Source: an uncultured Myxococcales bacterium
GTDB lineage: Bacteria > Myxococcota_A > UBA9042
Assembly (NCBI GenBank): GCA_903955385.1
Contig: CAJBNH010000049.1
Location: 1 to 60,086, forward strand
Reading direction: 5' to 3'
Length of the DNA stretch: 60,086 nucleotides
Shown: piece after piece, positions 25,534 to 35,050 of the stretch
Numbering within the stretch: position 1 is the first letter of the stretch
How the letters are laid out: every line of letters starts with the position of its first letter
Notes under the pieces: generated by a model
Told to the model about the DNA's origin: nothing
Databases searched by the model: none
Seen by the model: the letters and a program-made list of their open reading frames with translations, nothing else
Made by a program: the position numbers and the translations under genes

Positions 25534-27237
25534 GTGCCCGACATCGACCCCAACTACCCTACCGAGAGGCTGCGTTTGCCCGGCCCCCGCGCCCTGTGGT
25601 GGGTCGTGGGCATCCTTCCTGTCGTCGTCGTGGGTGCGGTCATCGCGTCCGCCAGCGTGAAGTCGACGCCGGATCTGGAGGTCGGACTCGAGCTGCGGTA
25701 CCGCACCCTGTTTTGGCGCGTCAGCGAGTACTACGGCGGTCCCAAGGCGACGCGAAGTAGTGAGATCCGCCCGGGGCAGGCGGCCGCATTGCCTGACGCA
25801 GCCACCGCAACGGCCGAAGCCGTGACCACCACGCCCACAGAAGTCGATGCCCCCGCCCCGCCGCCGCCAACCGCCGGTCGCGGGGCCGATGTCCGCCGCG
25901 CTGCAAGGGAAAAGGAAGCCGAAGACCTGATGCGGCGGCTGCAGCAGGAGAGCGAGCGCGCCAACGCCGAGACGCTGCGCGACCTGTTCCGGCGGGCGCA
26001 AGAGCTGCCGCCTGCCCGTGCCGGTCGCCACGCCCGCCCGGCGGCCGACTTTCCACAGGCCGTGGTCGCCCACATGCTTGCGGTGCATGAGGACGCCCTT
26101 GCGCTGGAGTTCGCTGCACGACTGCCCGCTCCCTCCCGCGACCTGCTGGCGGCCCTTGCCGCAGTACCTGCCGACGTGACCCCGACCGCTGCGACGGCCG
26201 GCCTGCCCCCTCGCGTGTCGCCCCTGCCCGTCGCCCAGGCCGTGCGCCAAGCCCGCGAGCGCAGCTTCGGGCGCGACTGGAGCCCCTACACCCGCCAGCT
26301 GATTCGCGCCCGGATTCTGGCTGCGTCCGGCGACTTCTCGGCCGCGCGCGCCGTGCACCGCGAGATCCGTGCGCAGGACGAGCGGATCGTGCCGCTGATG
26401 ATGGCGATCGGCGGCCTGATGGTCCTTGCGCTGTTCATGGCGATGGCGCTCGCGATCTACGCCTCGATCCGCGGGCAGCTGGCCAAGGTGAAGGGAGATC
26501 CGCCCTGGCGCTGGCTGCTGCAGCGGTACCCCGGGTTGCCTGACGACAAGCCCTATCTCTCGGATCCGCTTGTGATGTTGCTGGGTCTGGCGGGCTGGCT
26601 GACGGGCTATCTGGGCCTGGGCCTGTTGTCGGCGGCCCTGCCCGGCGAGCGGCCGGCCTACGGGCTGACGACGCTGATGCAGACGTTCGGCGGAATCCTG
26701 TTGGCGCAGGCCGTGATCCAGGCGTTTGGCCGCGCCCATCCCACGCTGCACACCGCCGCGCGCTTGGGGGGCCCTGACGCCCCGCCCTTCCTGCGAGCCA
26801 CGACCGCCGCCCTGCGCATGTACTGCCTGCTGCTGCCGGTGGTGTTTTTGGCGACCATCCTCAACGCCTTGATCTTTCAGGGAGGTCCGCCGCACGCCGT
26901 GGCAGGCTACCTGCTCGAAGAGCCGGACCCGCTGCAGCTGGGCACGCTGGCACTGGGCGCCGTGATCGCCGCGCCGCTGGGTGAAGAGCTGTTCTTCCGC
27001 GGCTTCCTCTACCGCGCCATGCGGCAACGCTGGGGTGTGCGGTGGGCGCTGCTGGCGACGTCGCTGCTGTTTGCCTTCATCCACTCGTCGCCGTCCGCGT
27101 TCCTGCCGTACGCCGCGCTGGGACTCGCCTTCGGTCTGGTGTACGAGTGGGTGGGGTCTCTGTGGGCCTCGATCACCTTGCACGCGTTGTGGAATCTGGT
27201 GGTGCTGTCCGTCGCGATTGCAGCTGCACTGTCATGA
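25534..27237 (+). CDS. CPBP family intramembrane glutamic protease with long N-terminal extension
   Basis: 567 aa starting at GTG 25534 with AGAGG upstream. The C-terminal 270 residues form the membrane core. The CPBP/Abi motifs are GEELFFRGFLYRAM (EExxxR), then FAFIHSS and TLHALWN, which provide the Glu-Glu-Arg and two His/Asn positions. One N-terminal helix (about 20-40) is followed by a roughly 240-residue soluble region that is Ala/Pro- and then Arg/Glu-rich, predicted outside the cytoplasm and not typical of plain CPBP proteins. The superfamily includes Rce1 prenyl-protein proteases and the bacterial myxosortases that trim MYXO-CTERM tails. Two such tails are encoded at 35051-40303, so this is a candidate sorting protease. 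Confidence 0.85.
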   Translation: MPDIDPNYPTERLRLPGPRALWWVVGILPVVVVGAVIASASVKSTPDLEVGLELRYRTLFWRVSEYYGGPKATRSSEIRPGQAAALPDAATATAEAVTTTPTEVDAPAPPPPTAGRGADVRRAAREKEAEDLMRRLQQESERANAETLRDLFRRAQELPPARAGRHARPAADFPQAVVAHMLAVHEDALALEFAARLPAPSRDLLAALAAVPADVTPTAATAGLPPRVSPLPVAQAVRQARERSFGRDWSPYTRQLIRARILAASGDFSAARAVHREIRAQDERIVPLMMAIGGLMVLALFMAMALAIYASIRGQLAKVKGDPPWRWLLQRYPGLPDDKPYLSDPLVMLLGLAGWLTGYLGLGLLSAALPGERPAYGLTTLMQTFGGILLAQAVIQAFGRAHPTLHTAARLGGPDAPPFLRATTAALRMYCLLLPVVFLATILNALIFQGGPPHAVAGYLLEEPDPLQLGTLALGAVIAAPLGEELFFRGFLYRAMRQRWGVRWALLATSLLFAFIHSSPSAFLPYAALGLAFGLVYEWVGSLWASITLHALWNLVVLSVAIAAALS

Positions 27238-27255
27238 CCTTACCAACGTGGAACC

Positions 27256-27284
27256 TTGCGCCGTCCGCCGTGCCCCTGTAGCGT
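27256..27284 (+). promoter_or_regulatory. Possible promoter of the fructose-bisphosphate aldolase gene
   Basis: TTGCGC, a 17-base spacer and TAGCGT lie about 40 bases upstream of the ATG at 27324. The boxes are only partial matches. Confidence 0.35.
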
Positions 27285-27323
27285 CATCTGTGTCGTCCGC
27301 CCCCCCGACGAAAGGAGCTCGAA

Positions 27324-28301
27324 ATGTCTGTCGATTACAAGTCCCTCGGTCTCGTGAATACCCGCGACCTGTTTGCCAAGGCGGTCAAGGGCGGCTATGC
27401 CATCCCCGCGTACAACTTCAACAATCTCGAGCAGATGCAGGCCATCGTGCAGGCGTGCACCGAGACGAAGTCCCCCGTGATCCTGCAGGTCTCGGCCGGA
27501 GCGAGGAAGTACGCGAACCAGACGCTGCTTCGCTTTCTGGCCCAAGGCGCGGTCGAGTACGCCAAGGAGCTGGGCGGCGGCAAGAACGTCCCGATCGTCC
27601 TGCACTTGGACCACGGTGACACGTTCGAGCTCTGCTGCGACTGCATCAACTCCGGCTTCTCGTCGGTGATGATCGATGGCTCGCACCTGCCCTACGAAGA
27701 GAACATCGCGCTGACCCGCAGAGTGGTCGAGTACGCGCACGCCCGCGACGTCTCGGTCGAGGGCGAGCTGGGCGTGCTGGCGGGCGTCGAGGACGAGGTC
27801 TCGGCCGAACACCACACGTACACGCAGCCCGAAGAGGTCGAGGACTTCGTCAAGCGCACCGGCGTCGACAGCCTCGCCATCTCGATCGGCACCTCGCACG
27901 GCGCCTACAAGTTCAAGCCCGGCCAGGTCCCCGACATCCGCATGGACATCTTGAGAGAGATCGAGCGCCGCATCCCCGGCTTCCCCATCGTCATGCACGG
28001 TTCCTCGTCGGTCCCCGCTGAGCTGGTCGACCAAATCAACCAGTACGGCGGCAAGATGTCCGACGCTGTGGGCATCCGCGAGGACCAGGTCCGCGACGCC
28101 TGCACCTCAGCCGTCTGCAAGGTCAACATCGACTCGGACGGCCGCCTGGCCATGACTGCCGCCATCCGCAAGGTCATGGTCGAGAAGCCCGACGAGTTCG
28201 ACCCGCGCAAGTACTTGGGACCAGCGCGAGACGCACTGAGGGCCGTCTACAAGCACAAGAATCTGAACGTGCTTGGCTCGGCCGGTCACGCGTTCGACTG
28301 A
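27324..28301 (+). CDS. fba: Fructose-bisphosphate aldolase class II
   Basis: Zn-dependent glycolytic/gluconeogenic aldolase, 325 aa. IPAYNFNNLEQMQAI opens the barrel. LHLDHGDT contains the Asp-His pair, SVEGELGVLAG follows, SIGTSHGAYKF carries another zinc His, and VMHGSSSVP the third. The sequence is of the class IIB (tagatose/ketose bisphosphate) kind; fructose-1,6-bisphosphate is the default call. AAAGGAGC is upstream of the ATG. The gene probably stands alone. Confidence 0.93.
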   Translation: MSVDYKSLGLVNTRDLFAKAVKGGYAIPAYNFNNLEQMQAIVQACTETKSPVILQVSAGARKYANQTLLRFLAQGAVEYAKELGGGKNVPIVLHLDHGDTFELCCDCINSGFSSVMIDGSHLPYEENIALTRRVVEYAHARDVSVEGELGVLAGVEDEVSAEHHTYTQPEEVEDFVKRTGVDSLAISIGTSHGAYKFKPGQVPDIRMDILREIERRIPGFPIVMHGSSSVPAELVDQINQYGGKMSDAVGIREDQVRDACTSAVCKVNIDSDGRLAMTAAIRKVMVEKPDEFDPRKYLGPARDALRAVYKHKNLNVLGSAGHAFD

Positions 28302-28474
28302 CCCCACGTGACCGCTCACTCGCACGCCTCTGCCCCATTGCCTTTGGGGTCCAACGACGTTGCGTTCCCTTGCCACCGCTGCGGCCCAAGACGGCTTGAC
28401 CGTCGCCCATCCGCGTGGTGCCATGTGCCTTGCCCGGCCTTCCCCCCCTAGCTTGGCCCAGGCAGGAATTCCCC

Positions 28475-29209
28475 ATGAAGATCAGATGGTCGCAACGGCT
28501 CGTGGTTGCCAAGCATCGGTGCGTCGCATTCACCGCGCTGGCGTGTGCTTGGGCGGTGACCGGCTGCGTCAACGTCTCGACCTTGCAGACCGCGCGAACC
28601 CTGCCGCCTGGCGACCAGCAGGTTGCGGTGGGCGGCGGCATGGCGACGTTTCCTGAGCTCACGAACCAGGGCGAAGTCGCCGCCCTCTTCGACACTATGT
28701 ACTTCGGCGAGGTCGATTGGCGCATCGGCCTGTACGACTTCCTGGACGCCGGCGTGCACGTGACCTTCCCAGGCACCAGCGGCGGCGACGTGAAGTACCA
28801 GTTTCTGGATGAGGGCGGCTTGGCCATGGCTACCGGCCTATCGCTCGGGGCCATCCAGATCTCGTCGACCACCAGCTCTGAGGACACGACGAACGGTGCC
28901 ACCGACGAGTCAGGAACCAGCGTAACTACTGAGACTTCTGACCCGAAGCTGACCATCATCGATGTGATCCTGCCCCTCTATGTCAGCTTCCACGTCGACG
29001 AGGCGCTGGCCCTGTACGCGTCGCCCAAATACCTGCTGCGCGCCTTCATCGGCGACTCGACCGCGGTGGCGCACTACGCCGGAGGGACGCTGGGCGTGCA
29101 GCTGGGCGACAGTGTGGGGCTGATGGCCGAGGCGTCCTACCTCAAGGGGCTCTCGGACAGCGCGACCGACACGCTGCAGTACAATGTCGCCTTCTTCTGG
29201 TCCCGCTGA
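28475..29209 (+). CDS. Putative outer-membrane lipoprotein, 244 aa
   Basis: Lipobox WAVTGC (Cys31) after a long basic N-region. The mature part shows repeated beta strands (QQVAVGGGMATF, VGVHVTF-like, YVSFHVDEALALYASP, GTLGVQLGDSVGLMAEASYL) and ends in an aromatic strand VAFFWSR, as in small beta-barrel or beta-sandwich proteins. A Thr/Ser-rich loop lies near residues 130-150. The start ATG at 28475 was chosen because of AGGA upstream and the signal peptide. The two large lipoprotein genes follow in the same direction. Unknown function. Confidence 0.72.
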   Translation: MKIRWSQRLVVAKHRCVAFTALACAWAVTGCVNVSTLQTARTLPPGDQQVAVGGGMATFPELTNQGEVAALFDTMYFGEVDWRIGLYDFLDAGVHVTFPGTSGGDVKYQFLDEGGLAMATGLSLGAIQISSTTSSEDTTNGATDESGTSVTTETSDPKLTIIDVILPLYVSFHVDEALALYASPKYLLRAFIGDSTAVAHYAGGTLGVQLGDSVGLMAEASYLKGLSDSATDTLQYNVAFFWSR

Positions 29210-29247
29210 TCGAGTTGGTGAGCCCGATGCCGGGCCAGGAGCCGACG

Positions 29248-31668
29248 ATGCGCGTCAACTTCGGTGTCACTGCCCTTCCGTGTGCGGTTCTGCTGTCGGT
29301 CCTCGCGGCCTGCAGCGGTGTGCGTTTCGATGCAGCCGATCCGTCCATGCGACTGCGGCCGATCTCGCGCAAGACCGTCGCGCGGGCCGTCGACGACCCC
29401 GCCCAGCTGGAGCAACCCGTTGTTCGTATGGGCGTTCTGCACACCCCGCCGGGCGAATTGCAGACATCTGAGGCGACCAAGGAGCTCTCAGAGCAGGCGT
29501 GGCGTTACGGCTGCGACGCGGTTGGTCCAGCCCGTCGCGAAGACACGCCCAAGGGCCCCGTGTGGTCCTGCGACTGCCTGCGGTCGGCAAAATTCGCGTG
29601 GAAGGGCCCAGCACCTGCCGGTTCACCGGTCGCAACACCACCGCCTGCCGTGGCTGAGACCGTTCCGCCGGTGACAGAGGCCCCAGCAGCGCCGGCGCCG
29701 GCACCCGGAAAGGGAGGCAAGCGCAAGGCAGAGGCCGCCGCCCGCAAGGCCGAACCAGCGCCCGAGCGCAAAGCTGAGCCTGCGGTCGAGGCCAAGGCCG
29801 ACCCCGTTGCTGAGCCCAAGGCCGAAGCCGCGGCTCCGGCACCGCGCCCCGACCCCGAAGAAAAGGCCAGACGCGCCGCGGCCTCTGCCGAGCTTGCCCG
29901 CAGGCAACGCATGGTCGATGAGGCGGAACGAGCTGCCGAGCGCAGCGACGCCGAGGCCCAGCGGATGGCCAAGCTGAACGATGCGGCCCGGGCGCGAGAA
30001 GAGGCCCGACAGGCCGCCGCTGAGCGGGCCAAGCAGAAGCGCGACGCCGACCGGGCAGAGAAAGCCCGGACTGCTGCGGAAACCGCCGAGCTGCAGCGCC
30101 AGCGCCGGGAAGCGGCGGCCGCGGAGAAGGCACAGACCGCAGAGCAGGCTGCCCAAGCCAAGCAGCAGCAGCGTGAGGCGGCGGCTGCGGAAAAGGCCCG
30201 TCTGGCGGAGGAAGCTGCGGAGAAGGACCGGGTGCGTCGCGAAGAAGCGCAGGCAGCGAAGGCACGCAAGATCGCAGAGGCCGCAGAGGTCGAGCGCCTC
30301 AAGGTCGAGGCCGTAGCGCAGGAAAAGGCCCGCAAGGTTGCCGAGGCGGCCGAAATCGAGCGCAAGCGCGCGGAGGCAGAGCGCGTGGCCCGCGACGAGG
30401 CCGAAGCGCAGCGCAAGGCTGCCGCAAGACAGGCCATCGAGGACGGCAACAGCCCGGCGCTGCTGGACTATCTGGCCCGCTGGCCGGACGGCGACGACGC
30501 CACCCGGGTCTTCGTCGCCCTGCAGCGCGCCGCGGCCAACGAGTCGGTGAACTGGCTGTCCGACGCGTCTGTGGCGGCCTCAGCCGAGTTTGTCGAGCGG
30601 CGGTTGCCCGCCCCGCCGACGCTGGCCGCAGATCTGGCAGAGGCGAAAGCCAAGCGCTGGCGCTGGCTTGTGCCCAAAGAAGTGAACGCAGCCTTTACCC
30701 TGCGCAATCCCACCCCACACCCAGTCGTTCTGGAGGTCGAGCTCGGCGGCACGCGTGTCTTCCGTCTGGTTCAGGGCAAGCAGACGCTGCCGATCAAGCA
30801 GACCCTGCCCTGCGTGTGCGAGGCCAATCCGGCGAAGTCCGTTCAGGAGGACCGCCTCGAGTACCGCGGCGCCTGCGCGACCTCTGCCGCGCCGCGGGTG
30901 GTCGGGATGCGTCCCGCGGATGCGGAACTCGCGGTCGACAAGCGGGCCTGCGACCCCGAGGTCCCCGCGAACGTCGTAGCCAAGGTCTGGAAGATCGTGA
31001 CGAATACGCGAATGGTGACGGCGCATCTGGATTGGCTGATGGACCAGCTCCGACGCCGTGCGGATGACATGAGCCAAGTTGACGGCAGCCTGACCGTCCT
31101 GCAGAAGCCGGTCGGAGGTCAGCCGACGCCGGTTCGGGTCCACTTCCGCAACCATGCCAACCGGGGCCTGACGGTGCTGTACGGCGTCGGCACCGGCCGT
31201 GACGAGCGGCTGTTGCTGCCAAAGGGAGGCGACCAGGAGGTGCTCCTCAAGGTTCTGCCCGATGTCGCTCCCGACCTGCGCATCGTGGGACTGCTGCCAG
31301 AGCTGCGCACGACCGACTGGTTGCTGGGCGGTTGGACGCTTGGACCCGCGCGCCTTGCCCTGCTTCCCGACGCGAGTGGCGAGCTGGTGGCCTTCGCGCT
31401 GGTCGCCGACGCGAGTGGTTTCCGCACCGCGATCTATGCCCCGGTGCGCATGACCGGAGGCGTGGCGACGTGGGTGGCTGCGGTGCCGGCAGAGTGGGCC
31501 GACGCCGTGTTGGGCAAGACGCCCACCTGCGCGCAGGGTTGCACGATGCAGCTGACGTTGCGCCTCTCGGATCAAGAGCGCTACGACATCGGCGGCGCGA
31601 GGCAGCTCGTTGTCGAAGCCAGCACCGGCGGCAAGCGGGCACAGGTGCGCTTCACCTCGCAGTGGTGA
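29248..31668 (+). CDS. Large lipoprotein with Ala/Lys/Glu-rich coiled coil
   Basis: 806 aa. Lipobox VLAAC at Cys22, then a roughly 100-residue N-terminal segment with two Cys. A low-complexity Pro/Ala/Glu stretch (about 130-215) and a long charged Ala/Glu/Arg/Lys-rich region (about 215-400) are predicted to be an extended helix or coiled coil. About 400 residues of beta-rich, Cys-containing C-terminal part follow, with ELGGTRVFRLVQGKQ and VHFRNHANRGLTVLYG. AGGAG lies before the ATG at 29248. The helical region resembles TolA- or PG-spanning linkers, suggesting a reach across the periplasm, but no TolA domain is seen. Unknown function. Confidence 0.78.
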   Translation: MRVNFGVTALPCAVLLSVLAACSGVRFDAADPSMRLRPISRKTVARAVDDPAQLEQPVVRMGVLHTPPGELQTSEATKELSEQAWRYGCDAVGPARREDTPKGPVWSCDCLRSAKFAWKGPAPAGSPVATPPPAVAETVPPVTEAPAAPAPAPGKGGKRKAEAAARKAEPAPERKAEPAVEAKADPVAEPKAEAAAPAPRPDPEEKARRAAASAELARRQRMVDEAERAAERSDAEAQRMAKLNDAARAREEARQAAAERAKQKRDADRAEKARTAAETAELQRQRREAAAAEKAQTAEQAAQAKQQQREAAAAEKARLAEEAAEKDRVRREEAQAAKARKIAEAAEVERLKVEAVAQEKARKVAEAAEIERKRAEAERVARDEAEAQRKAAARQAIEDGNSPALLDYLARWPDGDDATRVFVALQRAAANESVNWLSDASVAASAEFVERRLPAPPTLAADLAEAKAKRWRWLVPKEVNAAFTLRNPTPHPVVLEVELGGTRVFRLVQGKQTLPIKQTLPCVCEANPAKSVQEDRLEYRGACATSAAPRVVGMRPADAELAVDKRACDPEVPANVVAKVWKIVTNTRMVTAHLDWLMDQLRRRADDMSQVDGSLTVLQKPVGGQPTPVRVHFRNHANRGLTVLYGVGTGRDERLLLPKGGDQEVLLKVLPDVAPDLRIVGLLPELRTTDWLLGGWTLGPARLALLPDASGELVAFALVADASGFRTAIYAPVRMTGGVATWVAAVPAEWADAVLGKTPTCAQGCTMQLTLRLSDQERYDIGGARQLVVEASTGGKRAQVRFTSQW

Positions 31669-31906
31669 CGCTGGCACCGAACCTTGGACCCGACGAATCC
31701 CCTGCCACCTTGACCAAAACCGCGCCACGTCGAACCCAGACTGGTGGGGTCGCGGGACCGGCGGGATAATTCTCTCTGCCCCGCTCTGTTCGCGGTGATT
31801 CGCCCGATTGGGGACTCGCGGCGGTCGGCTGGTGCTGGTATCCTTCGATGTTTCGCCCACGCCGTCGGAAGAGGCACGGCAAGACCGCCCCAACAGGAGT
31901 TTCTCG

Positions 31907-34900
31907 ATGCACGCCGCCCCGTTCCGCCAGGACTGGATCCGCCGGGTACCGCTCGCCCTGACCTGCACGCTCGCCCTGTTGCTGGCCGCATGCAGCGGCT
32001 CCAACGAGGGCAGCGAGCCCGTCGACGCGGGCCTTGCGATCGGCCTGAAGCCCGGCCAGCTCTCCCAGCTGAAGAGCGTCGAGACCACGCTGTCGTCGCT
32101 CAAGGTCGGTGCCGGCACCGACGTCACCGTCACGTGCATCGGCCAGCCGGGCGACATCGCCATCCCCATGCCCGCGTTCCAGATCACGCCCAAGGAAGGT
32201 GCGCCGTTCGCGGGCGCCATCATCACCCCGACGACCGTGGGCGCCTACGCCGTCGCGTGCAAGGCCGGCACCGCCGTCGATGCAACGCCCGAGCTGCTGA
32301 CCGTGACGCCGGGACCCGCGGCCACCATCGAGACCGCCGTTGCCCCCACCCAGATCGCTGCCGGCGAAAAGGCTGTCACCACCTGCACGGGCAAGGACAA
32401 GTACGGCAACGCGATTGCCAGTTCCGACGCCGAGTGGAAGGTCACGATCGCGCCCGAAACCTCCGGCAAGGTCGAGGGCATGTCCGTCGAGGGGCAGAAG
32501 GTCGGCACCGTCTCTGTCAGCTGCGCTCGCGCGGACGCAGCCAAGGCGGCCGTGACCGCGGCAAGTCTGCAGATCGTCGCAGGCCCCGCCTTCCAGACCG
32601 TTGCGACGGTGACACCGCCCAGCTTCGTCGCCGGCGCGGGTTCGTCCGACGTCTCGTGCGCGACCGAAGACGCTTTCGGCAACGCCGTCCAAGCGGACGC
32701 GGCCAGCTACACGATCGACGCGCCCGCGGACCTGACGCTGACCGGCAAGAAGCTCGAGTCGACGAAGTCGGGCAAGTACGACGTGACGTGCAAGGCGGCA
32801 GGCGTGGGCAAGCAGAAGGCCGCCGTCCTGGAGGTCAAGCCCGGCGCGCCCCTGTCCATGACGCTGTACGCCAAGCCGGACCAGCCGAACTACAAGATGG
32901 AGGACACCATCAAGCTGTACGGCATGGGCAAGGATTCCTTCGGCAATCCGATTCCCGACATGGCCATCGAGCAGCCGGCGGCCGTCACCCCGACCGACGG
33001 CGTGCAGGTCAACGGCGGAGGCAAGAGCTACACGTTCAAGGAGGACGGCGTCTACGTGTTCTCGGGCAAGTCCAAGGACTTCCCGACGCTGTCGGCGGAG
33101 CTCGAGCTGAAATGCGACTCGAAGGGCCCGTTGGTCATGTTCACCGAGCCCAAGCGCGGCGCGACGCTGAACGGCAACCAAGTGGTCGTGGTCAAGGGCA
33201 TGGTCGTGGACGAGCTGAGTGCCTTCAAGTCGTTCTCGATCAACGACCAGACCATCCCCGTGGGTGAGGACGGCAGCTTCTCGATGACGCTGACGGCCAA
33301 GCAGGGCATGAATCCGATCATCTGGAAGGCCAAGGACGAGTGGAGCAACGAGTCGAACGGCGTGCAGACCTTCTACTACTCCAAGACCTGGTACCCGGCC
33401 GACAACACGCAACCCGCGACCAGCCACGTCAAGAACGGCATCGGCTTCTGGATGGCGCAAGAGATCATCGACTCGGGCAAGCACGACCACAAAAGCCCCA
33501 AGGATCTCGCGACGGTGATGGAGATTGTGCTCGGGACGATGGACTTCGGCTCGCTGCTGGGCGGCGGAGCGATGCCGGTCGATCAGGGCCTTGCCTTCAA
33601 GGGCACCATCCAGATTCAAAACGTCAAGTTGGGCGATCCTGCGTTCAATGACGGCTACCCCGGCGCCGTCCTGACCGTCATCGATGGCGGCCTGCACATG
33701 GTGTTGGAGATCTACAAATTCGAGGCCGAGGTGGTGATTCAGGGCACGACCGCAGGCTTCATCCCGGTCAATCAAGTGGGCAAGATCACTGCCGACAAGG
33801 TCATCGTCGAGGCCGACATCCTGATCACGCTGGACCCCGCCACCGGCAAGGTCACCAGCGAGGCCAAGAACACCAAGGTCAAGATGGACAACTTCGGCAT
33901 CGAGCTGTCGGGCATCACCGGCACCCTGCTGAATTGGCTGATCAACTTCCTGGAGGGCACGCTCGAGACGCTGATCGAGCAGGTCATGCAGCAGCAGCTG
34001 GGCACCATGATCGGCGACACGCTGGGCAAGGCGTTCGAGATGCTGGCACTCGACCAGGACCTGCCGCTCAGTCCCTTTATCGGTACGGGCGACCCGGTGA
34101 ACTTGAAGATCCACTCGGCGCTTGGCCTGTTGTGGTTCAAGAAGCCCTCGTCGGGCGCGCCGGGCATCGTCGTCGGTCTGGATGCGTCGGTGACGGCCCC
34201 CAAGAACGTCGAGCACGACGTGCTGGGCTCCATCGGCCGCGCGGGTTGCCTGCAGGCGGGCCAGACCGAGAACTTCGTGCCGGGCCTCGACTTCCCCTTG
34301 GTGGTCGGCCTGAACGACGACTTCATCAACCAGCTGCTGCACTCGGTGTGGAATGGCGGCCTGCTCAAGCTGAAGATCGGCTCGGACGCGCTGGGCAGCG
34401 TCGACCTGTCGACCTATGGCATCAAGGACTTGGCCGTCGACACCGACTTCTGGCTGCCGCCGATCCTCAACACCTGCATCGACAAGGACGGCAAGCTCAA
34501 ACTGCAGATTGGCGACATGGGCATGCACGCCACGCTGAAGATGGGCGACACGCCGGTCGACCTGAACATGTTTGCGACGATGCAGGCGACCGCCACGCTG
34601 AAGGCCGTGGACAACAAGGTGACGGGCGCCAAGGAGCTTGGTTTCGCTCTGGAAAGCATCGACTACGTCGAACTGGAGGTCGTCAGCATCAACAAGGAAG
34701 CGGCGAACCTGAAGGACGTCTTCGTTTCGATGATCAAGACCATGCTGCTGCCCAAGCTGGTCGAGAGCCTGGGCAGCGGTCTGGGCAGCTTCCCGTTGCC
34801 GGCCATCGACTTGTCGTCGTTCTCACCCTCGATTCCGGCAGGTACGCAGCTCGCCTTGGACATCACCGAGATCGTGAACGACCTGGGCTACACCTACCTG

Positions 34901-34918
34901 CGCGGCAAGGTGAAGTGA
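31907..34918 (+). CDS. Large lipoprotein: Ig-like repeats followed by BPI/TULIP-like region
   Basis: 1003 aa. Lipobox LLLAAC at Cys29. Residues about 40-390 hold Ig-like repeats, most with one Cys pair (VTCIGQPG / VACKAG pattern). Residues about 405-490 resemble a Big-type or glucodextranase-B-like domain (TEPKRGATLNGNQVVVVKG). The last 480 residues look like a BPI/LBP-type lipid-binding fold: an amphipathic helix LLNWLINFLEGTLETLIEQV, then LNDDFINQLLHSVWNGGLLK, which is the wording of BPI domain 2, and LPAIDLSSFSPSIPAG at the end. TULIP proteins bind lipids in a tube. If right, this is a surface or periplasmic lipid-binding protein. The fold call is by pattern only. AGGAG lies 8 bases before the start. 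Confidence 0.7.
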   Translation: MHAAPFRQDWIRRVPLALTCTLALLLAACSGSNEGSEPVDAGLAIGLKPGQLSQLKSVETTLSSLKVGAGTDVTVTCIGQPGDIAIPMPAFQITPKEGAPFAGAIITPTTVGAYAVACKAGTAVDATPELLTVTPGPAATIETAVAPTQIAAGEKAVTTCTGKDKYGNAIASSDAEWKVTIAPETSGKVEGMSVEGQKVGTVSVSCARADAAKAAVTAASLQIVAGPAFQTVATVTPPSFVAGAGSSDVSCATEDAFGNAVQADAASYTIDAPADLTLTGKKLESTKSGKYDVTCKAAGVGKQKAAVLEVKPGAPLSMTLYAKPDQPNYKMEDTIKLYGMGKDSFGNPIPDMAIEQPAAVTPTDGVQVNGGGKSYTFKEDGVYVFSGKSKDFPTLSAELELKCDSKGPLVMFTEPKRGATLNGNQVVVVKGMVVDELSAFKSFSINDQTIPVGEDGSFSMTLTAKQGMNPIIWKAKDEWSNESNGVQTFYYSKTWYPADNTQPATSHVKNGIGFWMAQEIIDSGKHDHKSPKDLATVMEIVLGTMDFGSLLGGGAMPVDQGLAFKGTIQIQNVKLGDPAFNDGYPGAVLTVIDGGLHMVLEIYKFEAEVVIQGTTAGFIPVNQVGKITADKVIVEADILITLDPATGKVTSEAKNTKVKMDNFGIELSGITGTLLNWLINFLEGTLETLIEQVMQQQLGTMIGDTLGKAFEMLALDQDLPLSPFIGTGDPVNLKIHSALGLLWFKKPSSGAPGIVVGLDASVTAPKNVEHDVLGSIGRAGCLQAGQTENFVPGLDFPLVVGLNDDFINQLLHSVWNGGLLKLKIGSDALGSVDLSTYGIKDLAVDTDFWLPPILNTCIDKDGKLKLQIGDMGMHATLKMGDTPVDLNMFATMQATATLKAVDNKVTGAKELGFALESIDYVELEVVSINKEAANLKDVFVSMIKTMLLPKLVESLGSGLGSFPLPAIDLSSFSPSIPAGTQLALDITEIVNDLGYTYLRGKVK

Positions 34919-35050
34919 CCCCAAGGCCTGGTCCCGCGTTGCGATCCGCAGCGGCATTGCAGTTGAACCGGCGGCCCAGACGTGGTAGCCGGAAACCCCT
35001 CTTGGCCTTTCGGGGCCTTCCCAGCCGTTCTCCGACTTTCAGGAGTCCCG

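Noticed and set aside
25324-27183. 619-aa open frame on the minus strand
   Set aside because: Antisense to the CPBP protease gene; Gln/Arg/Gly-rich with no motif.
31652-34528. 958-aa open frame on the minus strand
   Set aside because: It is antisense to the 31907-34918 lipoprotein gene. It is Arg/His/Val/Leu-rich without domains, as expected from the third-codon-position bias of high-GC genes. The plus frame has signal peptide, lipobox and ribosome site.
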